This document shows, piece by piece, positions 48,036-58,020 of a DNA stretch of 64,000 nt; position 1 is the first letter of the stretch, and every line of letters begins with the position of its first letter. The notes beneath the pieces were generated by a model, which was not told the DNA's origin, did not search any database, and saw nothing but the letters and a program-made list of their open reading frames with translations. The translations under genes and the position numbers were made by a program. Source of the DNA: Hemerocallis citrina (Eukaryota; Streptophyta; Magnoliopsida; Asparagales; Asphodelaceae); NCBI GenBank assembly GCA_017893485.1, contig CM030360.1:143335697-143399696 (forward strand), written 5' to 3'.

Positions 48036-49035
48036 CCCTTACTACTTGGGTTGAAATCCTACACTCAACAGTATCCGATAGATGTATGCATTGTAGAAGA
48101 ATTTACATATTAGAGGAAAGAATATATTTAAGAAATTGTTTTTTACAAATGAAAAGATCAAATTTTATTTTTTGGAATTATTTTTAAACATATAACCTTT
48201 ATCATTTTATATTGGTTAGATAGGTGGAAAAAATTGGAAAGTAATAAAAAATATAAACGATATACAAGCATAGATCATCTGTCTTTGGTATATAGTTTCA
48301 GAAACACTGTTCGTAAAGAGTTAAGAGAAAGTTGTAAAAAACAAAAAAACAAAAAAATGGAAAAACCCTAACCCTATCCTTAAACAACCTAGATGTACTA
48401 CTTGGGTTGAAACCCTACACTAACCAATAACCGGATAGGTGTACGCTATGCAGAAGAATTTACATATTAGGGATAAGAATATATTTAAGAAAATGATTTT
48501 TACAAATGAAAAGATTATGTTATATTTTCTGGTATTTTTTGTAAATATTTTCTGGTATTTTTTGGCGACAACGACCTTGGGTATAAAAAAAATAGGGTGT
48601 TGCTCTCTGACTTGTTGCTCTTTTTAACTTGTCCAAGTCAGAGAGCACCCCAAAAACTTTAACTTATGTCCTATTACAACGGCCTAAGGTTTAAAAAAAT
48701 AGGGGTTTTGCTCTCTGACTTGTTGCTCTTTTTTACTTGTTCAAGTCAGAGAGCACCCCAAAAACTTCAACTTTTGTCCTATTACCTAGGCCGTTAGTAT
48801 AAAAAAAAACAGGGTGTTGCTCTCTGACTTGTTGCTCTTTTTTACTTATCCAAGTCAGAGAGCACCCAAAAAACTTCAACTTTTGGCCTACAACCGAGAC
48901 AACGGCCTAAGGTATAAAAAAATTTGCCCCTTCCCAATAAGCCAATATAGATAGCTACTAATCCAAAGAATAATTTTGCACATAGAACTTAGGCCGCTGT
49001 CTTCAACAACGGCTTAAGTAAAAGAAAAAAAAATT
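47856..49035 (-). repeat. Right arm of central inverted repeat
   Basis: Inverse counterpart of 45161-46675. It has CCCTAA repeats, the AT-rich part (ACTACTTGGGTTGAAA..., ATAAACGATATACAAGCATAG), then about four units with CAACAAGTCAGAGAG complements and AACAACGGC hairpins. Confidence 0.82.
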
Positions 49036-49469
49036 ACAACACTTTCACACTGCAGCTACAATCTCCTAACAACACTTTTACACTGCAGCTAAATTATAAA
49101 GAACCCATCAGCTACAATCTCCCAACAACAACAACAACAATATCGACACAATTCAACAATACTTGAGTCTAAAAAACATTTACAGTTAACAACAAAAAGT
49201 AATTAACAACACTTGCATCAATATGTAATATACTGAAACATTACATTAAAAAAATTCCAATTCACAATGGATTATCATATCTCTCGTCAGAAGTCTCTTC
49301 ATCGGATGGAATCACTTCTTGCGGATTGTTTGACCTTCATTCAAAGATAAGTTTTAGTTAGTAAGAAACTTATTTACAAATGAAGTATAATAAATTTAAA
49401 AGAGGGACAAACAAATAAAGTACGAGTCTTACCCCTCAAATAATGTTGGACAATTTATTGAATCATGAT

Positions 49470-51654
49470 TCATTTGCACAATGCCGCATCTTCGACACCG
49501 TCTCGGTTTTTTATGCGGAGTTGCTCTCTTATCGGCCTCAATCTTTTGGCACGAGGCCTTCCCTTTGCCGTGCATTGCTGTGGGTCACTTACGCGTGTAG
49601 GTATGTGTCCACTACCTTCATCATGAGGTTGTACACTACCATGCGGTTGTGAACTACCTCCCGGTTCTACATTGTCATGTGGTTGTGAGACCTGTTCTGT
49701 TTGTTCACCCAATCCCGGTTGTAGCCGAGAGATGCCGTCAATGATCTTCTGCAAATTCTCCAACATGTATTTGTAACTTTCATTGGAGGAACAACCGAGA
49801 TCGACAATCTGTTTTGCATGGTAGCTCAACTCACAATATCGAGAAGCAAAATTCTCGGTATTGGGTTCGGTTGGAGAAGATGTATAACTTCTTCTCATCA
49901 CATTCTGGGTCCATCTTCTTCTAATGTATACATCCGAAAGGGAAGTGTGATGGCTGAACCGAAGAGCGGCTAAAATATGCCTGCAAGGAATGCCAACAAA
50001 GTCGAAGAAGTGACATGCACATGTAATAATTCCGTTGATTTTGCATAATTGAAGAAGGCGAGCCGATTCTGATTCTCCACAGAGTATCACATGGAAGGTT
50101 GAACTATCCGGTGTCTCAAGATCACCAACGTAACTCACATTGTACATGAAGCTTTTTGTAACTTCATCTTGGAATTTGTAAATTTTTTTTTAAGTGTATG
50201 TTTTCGCCATTTGTGCCTCCAAAGCCCATTCGCTCTTCAACTTCGGTCTCTTCTCACGGTTACAATGATTTTTTTTCAGTTCATGTGTCTTTGCCTTCCC
50301 AAAAAAGGTCGAAGATGACGGCAAATTCATGCAAGGAATATTTCTTTTCTGTATGATGCTTCAAGGCAGAATACGCTGACTCAACCTGTTGGCTACTCAA
50401 CATGCCGGCCCAAAAAGAATCTTTAGCATAGATGGGTGCCCAACTTTCACAAATATCAAATAGATCGTTCAACCATTTGTTACTCTCTAATCCGTATTGC
50501 GAAATCAAAAAATTCCATTTTCCTACAAAGTCATGTACATATTCGGAATTGTAGATGACATTCTTCAAAGATTTCCTACACTTGTCGCATCGTTCGACAT
50601 ACGCACTTCCTGCGGTAACTTATCCAAAATTTACCAAATACAAAAACGATGCCGAGTCTGGGGAAAAATTTTCTTAACTGCGGCAGTAATCCCACGGTTT
50701 TGATCGGTGACGATACCGGATGGAGTATGATTCATAACCCCTAACCACTTTCCAAAGAACCATTCAAACGAAGAGGCCGTCTCATTTGGAATGAACTCAC
50801 CTCCTAAGAAAGTCGATTGGCAATATTGATTCACTCCAACAAAGGGAACAGATAACATTCCATACCGGTTCGTATTGTACGTGGCATCAAAACAAAGTAC
50901 AACGCCAAATTCTTGCTAATTCATCCTAGAAATACCATCAATCCACATACAATGTGACAACCGCCCTTTGGGATCTACTTGAATGTCATAAAAAAATGAA
51001 GAATCTGTCTGTTTCTTAGATTCAAAAAAATTAATTAGCATTGTAGAATCATATCCTTTCAATGCTTCTTGCGAATCTCTAAGTAAATTTCTAACATCTT
51101 TTTCAGTGAATTCTACTTGATCGTGACCACCACTAGCACTTTCGAAGAAGAGCATTTGTCGACATGTCTGGATATTAGCTTGGTTGAATTGCTCTATTAT
51201 CCTTTTATCCATATTTGATACGGAACGGTTTCGAGGCAAAAGATGTCTTCTACCGAGTGAGGTGAATTCGTGATTGTGTTCTTCGTGAAATGAATTCACC
51301 ACCCACATATTACTCGCTTCGTTCAATTTTACACGAATGCAAGCCTTGCAATCCGTTCTACAAGTTGTTTCCCCGTCTACCATTACTATGTTGACTCGGC
51401 GACGACCCAACTTTATTACAAAGATATGACTTATCTACTTCCACTCATCCCTTTAATTTATTCTCATCCTTACGTATTGCAAAACCCCCACAACGAGCAT
51501 ATGAAGAATAAAAATTTTCGGCCTCAACTAAAGTAGGAAACGTCATACCTAACTTTGGTTTTAAATGTTCTTCGACTAACGGCATGGAATCAATGATTGG
51601 TTCTACTCGCACAAAATTATCGCCGGCAGCAGAGCTCTCCGTATCGTTGTTCAT
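49470..51654 (-). pseudogene. FAR1/FHY3-type Mutator transposase, broken
   Basis: From ATG 51654 (minus strand) the product has the FAR1 DNA-binding part (FPTLVEAENFYSSYARCGGF; RTDCKACIRVKLNE; HEEHNHEFT), a linker, the MULE transposase core (FDATYNTNRYGMLSVPFVGVN; SSFEWFFGKWL; IVTDQNRGITAAV; FPQTRHRFCIW) and a SWIM zinc finger (CACHFFDFVGIPCRHILAALR) near 50000, followed by a Gln/His-rich tail. Lesions are a stop and frameshift at about 51445, TAG near 50913, TAA after FCIW near 50630, a frameshift near 50570 and another around 50150-50280. It is convergent with the PMD gene. FAR1-like proteins are derived from such transposases; the terminal repeats here argue for a transposon copy. Confidence 0.9.
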
Positions 51655-51789
51655 CTGGGGTTAAAATATATTATTGGTAAATTAATACACACATCATATA
51701 TAAAACAACTTGTTAACAAACAATTGTGATATATATACATACGAAACAAAAAAAGTGACTAAACATAAAAAATGACGTCAAAATAATAT

Positions 51790-52660
51790 GAAACTCTGCG
51801 ATTGGGTCCGGCTTGCCGCACACAAGGTAATGGAACTTGTACAAGCGAGTTCCGATCTACGGTTTGCAAGATACCGTGTCTCGCTCGCTTTCACTCTTGG
51901 AAATGAGGGGAATGCGATACACAGATGCATATAGCAAACCATGGGTGACAACTCGCAACTACAAGTTGCTATGACTTGTGAGTGACGAGACCAACCTACT
52001 CCCAAAATTACGGGTTTTTCAAGTGGTTTTTCTATTGAAAACTCCCTCAAAACATAACAAAATTCATGAGAAAATCACACAATCGACGGAAAAAATATAT
52101 ATTAAACATTGTGATTGGGTCGGGCTCCCCGTACACAAGGCAACACAACTTGTACAAGCGAGTTCCGACCAACGATACGGCCGTGTATCCCATTCATTCA
52201 TGAATAATGCCAACAATGCGATACATTGACGTAGGCCCCAAACCGGGGGTTCGAACTCTCAACTACAAGTACCGTTTGGTAGCGAGCGGTGAGCCCAATA
52301 TGCTCGAAAAATTTCTTTTTTTTTGGATGTCGTTTCGTACTGAAAAGTACCATCGACATAAATCAAACATTAATTGAGGTTGTTGTTTGATATACGGTAC
52401 AAATCTGCACAAACGAAATCAAAAAATTCCGAAACTTTGGGAGTAGGACGGTCGCAAAACACATGAGTCAACAAAATTTGTAGAGGTGAGTTTCGACTCA
52501 CGGTTTGCAATATATGCCGATGTATCGCTTTCACTCACGGGAAATACTCGAAAGCGATACACGACCGTACACTTCAAACCGTGAATCCAAACACACTTCT
52601 ACAAGTTGCGTTGGCTTATGCGTGGCGAGCCCGACGTACTCGCAAAGTTGCATAAATTTT
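51790..52660. repeat. Hairpin array upstream of the FAR1 transposase (mirror of left array)
   Basis: Three diverged units with GTTTGCAAGATACC, GATACGGCCGTGTATC, GTATCGCTTTCACTC and GAAAGCGATACACGACCGT words, and CTACAAGTTGCGTTGGCTTATG. They are the same family as 41690-42660 and sit at the 5' side of the minus-strand gene. Confidence 0.75.
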
Positions 52661-53415
52661 TTTTCCTCTTTGTGCGCTATTACTAACATCGAATAAGGAC
52701 CAACAACAACTAATACTATATCTACATCCACAATAAAACTAGAATTACCTACTCTATAAATACCTACGCATAATATAGAAATTGTACACTCAAACATTGG
52801 AGAAAAAATTCATATCAATTAACCTAGTTAGATCTACTAAAATAGGAACAAATTAATACCTTTCACAATGAGTGTGTTCGGAAAGGGGATAGAGGAGGCC
52901 CTTCACTAGTAGAAAACCTTGCAATAATAATGGATTATTTGCAAGCACAAAAAATTCCTTGTTGGTGCTACCATCAACAATAAATTAATCACAACAAACT
53001 CATCCATTGCAAATGTTTTAACATCCGCAAGAGATTCTATTGAATTGTTGCAGGTGTTGATAATTACAAGGGAACAATTGTAACAAACAATATTCCATTA
53101 CCAAAGTAGAAATAAAATATTTAAATTTTAAAATAAATTAAGTATGAACGCGTGCTTTACACATGTAATTTTGCCGCTCAACAATTTAATGCTAAAAAGA
53201 TACTCATACTTCTCAAATATTGAGCGGACAAAAAAAAAAAAAGAAAAAAAAAATCAAAACCGGCAACACTCCCAATAACCATCAGACCTCTCCCCATTCC
53301 CATTTCCCAATCTCACAAACCCTAGAAATAAAAAAAAACCAAAACCAAAACCCCAACCCTATCATCCATCTTCTCCGTTGGATTCTCAAATCGAAACAGA
53401 GAGAGAGAGACAGAA

Positions 53416-53637
53416 ATGGCAGCGGCGAATCAAGTGGCGGCGACGGTGATCCAATTCCACCCGTCATCCACCAGCCTAACGGCCAAGATCCACCCGCTCG
53501 TCCTCTTCAACATCTGCGACAGTTACGTCCGTCGCCCCGACCAGGCCGACCGAGTCATCGGAACCCTTTTCGGCTCCGTCTCCACCGACGGCACCATCGA
53601 CATCACCAACTCCTACACCGTTCCCCACAGCGAGTAG
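53416..53637 (+). pseudogene. Captured first exon of eIF3 subunit F
   Basis: ATG 53416 begins a 73-residue frame matching the N-terminus of plant eIF3f: a short Ala-rich lead, then IHPLVLFNICDSYVRRPDQA, RVIGTLFGSV and DGTIDITNSYTVPHSE, the start of the MPN domain. Family proteins continue with SSDQVALDIDYH; here a Ser codon reads TAG (53635-53637), SDQV follows, and then similarity ends. About 190 bases of purine-rich 5' UTR-like sequence precede it. The remaining MPN and C-terminal parts are absent. In the host this subunit is part of the translation initiation factor eIF3. Confidence 0.88.
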
Positions 53638-54655
53638 TCTGATCAAGTTATTTCTCTTCTCCTCCTCCTCCTCATCTTCTTCTTCTTCTTAATTTGAACA
53701 GTCTACAGATATTAATAAACGAAGCTTGTTTGTTTCTTTTGTCAGATTTCTCTAAGTTTAAAAAAACCACTCTCAATTTTTAAGTTTGATCCATCTAAGT
53801 AAAGGGTAGTTCTTTTGTCAGAAATTAAGTTCACGGTAGTTTTTTGTATCATATCTACAGATTGATGGTAATTTTTCGTATTGTAATTGCAAATTTAAAA
53901 GTAGTTTTCAAAACGAAATTTTGGTGGTTTAAACTAAGAAATAAGAATTGAGGGTTTATTAGTTTAGCGAGAGTTGCGGATAATTAATTAATAGAACCCC
54001 AAATTTGAGGGTGTTTTATTAATTTAGCCTCAAGTTAGTGATGGATAGAAATACATCCAATGCTTCCAAGGGAGACGTGTGGTATGAATTGACTAAAATG
54101 TTGTGCTTCTGGATGCAGATGCAGTCCGTTAAAGTTCGATGTCAATTCCTATAGCCTACATACTATTACTAAGCATATAGGCCCATCTTTTGTGAAATAG
54201 CCATCTTTCTCTGAGCTGAAAGTTGGTTTGGTTAGAACCGTTGAAGTATTTGGCAGATGGCCAATTACAGTCAAATTGAACTGTAAACCAAACTCACAAG
54301 GACACTTGATAAATGAAAGTGTTTTCCCTTCTTTAGGTTTTTGATTTCTTAGGTTATGGGATATATTCTTCGAAGGAAAAAGTCGTTTTATGAAGTTTGT
54401 AGAGTTGATTTATAAGTAGTCTTTATTTGCTTTATCTGATTGCAATACCTCTTGTAATGTTTGATTTCTTAGGTTATGGGATATATTCTTCGAGGGAAAA
54501 AGTCATTTTATGAAGTTTGTAGAGTAGATTTATAAGTAGTCTTTATTTGCTTTACCTGATTGCAATACCTCTTGTAAATTTTTACATCACTATGAACCTT
54601 TTATTGTTGTGATTGGTCTGTTGCCTGTTCACAAGAACTCATCATCTATATGCAG
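53638..54655. other. Non-coding sequence between captured eIF3F and proteinase pieces
   Basis: AT-rich, with CT repeats after the eIF3F exon and the 120-bp duplication noted separately. No recognisable exon. Confidence 0.5.
54341..54580. repeat. Tandem duplication, 2 x 120 bp
   Basis: Both units start TTGATTTCTTAGGTTATGGG and differ at only a few positions, so the duplication is recent. Confidence 0.92.
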
Positions 54656-56067
54656 ACCATCATTGCATAAATTAATCACAAGATTGGGGCTTCTGGAGTT
54701 GTCAGCCAAGAGTGCAAATCTGTGGTTGCACAATATGGGCAAGAGATCTTGGATATGCTGCTCGCTCAGGTTTGCACTCTCTTATGCAGATTGGTTTCTT
54801 GACTCGTGGACAATATATTTTTGATCTTGGTTTGTCCTGCAGACACAGCCATTGAAAATTTGCTCTCAGATTGGTCTGTGTGAGTTGGACGGAACTCAAG
54901 GAGTTGGGTTAGACTCTTAAATTTACATCAAATTCTTTGAATACATTTTGTGCGTTCATGTTATTTAGGCTATATTTGGTATTGTGGAGAGTTAAAGTGC
55001 TTTGAAGAAAAAAGCGGTTTGACTTAAAAAACTTTACTTTCAAAGAGCTGAAAGCACCTAAGAGATTGTGTGGAAAAGTGAAAGTGCTTGAAGCCCAACA
55101 GACTTTTCAATTGTTCCAAAGCCTAGAAGTGCTTTAGAATCTTAAAAAGGGCTTATGTGCTCTTCAAGGGCAATACCAAACATGACCTTAATAGTCATTA
55201 TTCATTTTAACTGGGTGAAGAAAAAATATTTTGACTTGCAAAATCTTGAAGAGACAGAATTACTTCTTAAAAAATCTAAAAGCACTTCTTGAAGTGTGGT
55301 GAGAAGAGGAAAGAAATCTAATTTTCTAATAAATGCTTGAGGCGCAACACATTTTTACTTAATTTACTATTTTAAGTCTTAAAGAACTTATTTAGACTCT
55401 TAAAGTACTTTCTGCCCTTCAAAAGTTTATCAAAATACATTTTGACTGTTGTTTCTCTGATTGCTTGTTCTCTTTCTCTGTCTCTAGTATTGTCATTGAG
55501 AGTGTGGTGAATATGAATGGGGAGAAATTATCCGTTGGTTGGTCGAAGTAATGCAGTGTGCAATGCTTGTGAGATGGCAGTTGTATGGATGCAAAATCAG
55601 ATTAAACAGAACCTGACACAAGAACAAATTTTGAACTACATCAACGAGGTGAATCTTCTTACGGTTCTGTAACAATTTAAATGTAGACATTTAACACATG
55701 CACTACATACCCACTCAAACAGCGGACACATTGTCTCTGGCAAATCAGTGTCCTGGAAACTGAAAAGAAAAATAGTTAGTAGAAAGATTTACATATCAGA
55801 TGGCCAGAAGATTCAATGGGAAGACTGATTTGGAGATGAATGCTTTATTGTAGGCCCGCACATGTCTGCGCACACTCCTTTATAGGTACAACATACAAGA
55901 TCAGTTGTTTTTTATTTGAATTGATGTTTGAGTTGTCCTCATTGCAGCTATGCGAGCGACTGCCTAGCCCTATGGGAGAATCAGCTGTTGACTGTGGTGC
56001 CCTGACCGCCATGCCTAGTATTACTTTCACTATTGGTGGCAAGCCATTTAACCTCACAGCTGCGCAG
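54656..56067 (+). pseudogene. Captured plant aspartic proteinase exons (plant-specific insert)
   Basis: Four exons in order with preserved splice borders. 54656-54769 ([20 protein letters not shown], with an in-frame TAA near its start) and 54843-54907 (TQPLKICSQIGLCELDGTQG) are followed by 55488-55648 (IVIESVVN..., frameshift, then [20 protein letters not shown]). The last, 55948-56067, reads [20 protein letters not shown], then [17 protein letters not shown]. These match the saposin-like plant-specific insert and the start of the C-terminal lobe of phytepsin/cardosin-type vacuolar proteases. Both catalytic Asp regions are missing, so no enzyme can be made. Confidence 0.9.
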
Positions 56068-56690
56068 GTATTTTGGACTCTATGTTGCTTATATATTTAT
56101 TCAGTCCTGTTTCTTGCCATCTTTTGTGAGCCGCATCCTGATAAGATGGAAGTCTTGAAACAAAGGTTGGAAAATACTACTGTCGACTCATCCAATAGTC
56201 AAATTCGACAAGAGGTAGCCATATATTTAATTGCATCAATTGGATAATATATTATTATCTATATATATTGAATAACGAATTCTAATTTTGTATTGTTTCT
56301 TTTTCATGTAGTCTATATGTAGTGGCGATAACTATGAGACAGTGGGTAATGAGGAACATGCAGAAGACCTTACGTGAAAAATGAAGTTGGGGATACATGG
56401 AAGCAGTAGCGGGTTAAAAGTTATTTTGAAAACATTTTATTTTGTTTCTTGGAGTTTCACAACTTATCTTTTCTTCTAGAATGTATTGTTGTTTTGGCAC
56501 TATGAAACAAACAAAAAATTTTGTAATGAGAAGGTTCTGAATTATATAATATTCAAACTTAGTTTGCATTATTGTGTTCTTTTTATATAATTGTGTGAAT
56601 CAATATGTGAAATAATTATATGTTCTTCATTGTAAAAATACATTGTTTTAATTTGTAAATTTGGTTAAGCTATTCAAATATAATCAGCAA
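56068..56690 (+). other. Possible third captured fragment, unrecognised
   Basis: After the last proteinase exon, 56140-56215 reads [14 protein letters not shown]... up to RQE at a GT site. A second piece at about 56313-56378 (SICSGDNYETVGNEEHAEDL, then a stop) follows a pyrimidine tract and TAG. They could be the last exons of another gene; I do not recognise it. Confidence 0.3.
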
Positions 56691-57229
56691 TGAAGAAAAA
56701 ATGTGTGCAATTGCATTCGCGAGGTAGCAATTGCAAGGGAATCAGTATCTTGTAGATCTCTGTAGCAATAGTTCATTAGCAACGGAAAAAATCCCTTTTA
56801 AAACACATTTGCAAGAGACGAATTTGTTGTAGATATTCTCTTATATATGGGGATAACAAGGTACAACTTTCATTGCAGATATTCTATTGTGGCTAATATA
56901 CGCAAGGGATAGTTAAAATTCCGTTGCGAATGTGTACATTAACCAGGAGAGATTTCGCAACAGCACAATTACAAGGGAATGAAGAAAAATCCCTTACAAA
57001 TGTACACTAACCATGGAATTGTACTCTTCTACATGGGAAATTTCTATTGCGACTGTAGCATTTTCTACTAGTGCTTGCGCGCTGCTGTAGAGAAAGGAAT
57101 GGGAGTAAGGTTTGGCTAATTTCTTTAGGATTAGGGTTTTAGGGTTGGGGAGATTTCGTATGAGTTAGAATTTTTTGCAATTGGGATTTTCAAAGGAAGA
57201 GGGCAAGAGTGTGAGAATGGGGAGAGATT

Positions 57230-57757
57230 CAGTAAGAAGCAACGAGCAAGAGAGAGCTAGGATTTTCAGATCGATAGAGAGAGAGCTAGGGTTTAGGGAA
57301 ATGGGTTTCTCAAGCTCCACTAGCGAGAGAGAGAGAGTTATGAGGGAGATGACGATCTGAGTATGTATAAGTATTTGGAAAAACACTTGCAACAACGGCC
57401 TAGGTTGAAATTTTTGTTAAAAAAAACTACCTAGGCCGTTGTTCCAAACAACAGTCTAAGTACAATTTTTTTCAAAAAAAAACTTCAAATAACTTAGGCC
57501 ATTGCTTCAAAAAAAAACTTCAAATAACCCCAGTATAGGTAACTGAAAAAAAATACTTCACGCCAAAATAACGCTAAGTGTGAAACATTTTTTTGCGTGA
57601 ATTTCCGAAATTGCCCATTCGCTTTTAGAGCCGTTAGTGAGAGACGTTAACGGGTTTCAATCAGATCCGCTCATCAAGATCTCGAGCAATTGGAGGACTG
57701 AGAATGGCGTTTTCTAATCCGATTGAAAACAAATCCGTTTTGAACCGAGCATTTGCC
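57230..57757 (-). repeat. Right terminal inverted repeat of the large MULE
   Basis: Inverse of 40849-41330. It contains AACAACGGCCTAGG, TACTTCACGCC and GATCCGCTCATCAAGATCTC and ends CGAGCATTTGCC at the TA run. Confidence 0.75.
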
Positions 57758-58020
57758 TATATATATATATATATATCCTAATTTCTTTTTCCCCGATCTC
57801 CCAACTCCCAACTCCGATGCTCTCACTCACGACCTCTGATGACTTCTCCGACGAATCTCTCACTCCGACTTTGAACTGCGAAGTTGGAATTCCCAATCTC
57901 CAAATCTCCCAACTCCGAACTCCGAAGCCTGAATCTCTCACTCCCGACCTCCGACGACTTCTCCGACGACCCGACCTCTTCTCCGACGATCCCAACCTCT
58001 TTCACTCCTTGTTTCTTCAC

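Larger units (their letters stand above)
52904..57073. mobile_element. Non-autonomous CACTA element with captured gene pieces
   Basis: Perfect 13-bp terminal inverted repeats CACTAGTAGAAAA, flanked by ctt at 52901-52903 and 57074-57076, the 3-bp duplication of CACTA elements. Subterminal regions carry repeated TTGCAA, GCAATAG and CAAGGGA words on both sides. No CACTA transposase is seen. It holds eIF3F and aspartic-proteinase exons, so it is a gene-capturing (Pack-CACTA) element inserted in the large MULE. Confidence 0.9.
40849..57757. mobile_element. 16.9-kb Mutator-like element carrying two genes
   Basis: Ends GGCAAATGTTCGGTT (left) and the complement of GGCAAATGCTCGGTT (right) are inverted repeats of about 500 bp with matching internal landmarks (ATCTTGATGAGCGGATC, TACTTCACGCC, GGCCGTTGTT, then a CT-rich stretch). 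Inside, in mirror order, are a hairpin array, a PMD gene (+), an inverted array, telomere-like repeats, the inverted array again, a FAR1-type transposase gene (-), and a second hairpin array. TA tracts flank it, so the usual 9-bp duplication cannot be read. A CACTA insertion accounts for 4.2 kb. Confidence 0.82.

Noticed and set aside
53220..53642. 140-codon frame overlapping the eIF3F exon
   Set aside because: Lys- and Arg/Pro-rich shadow of the 5' UTR and of the eIF3F coding frame; the eIF3F frame has clear family motifs.
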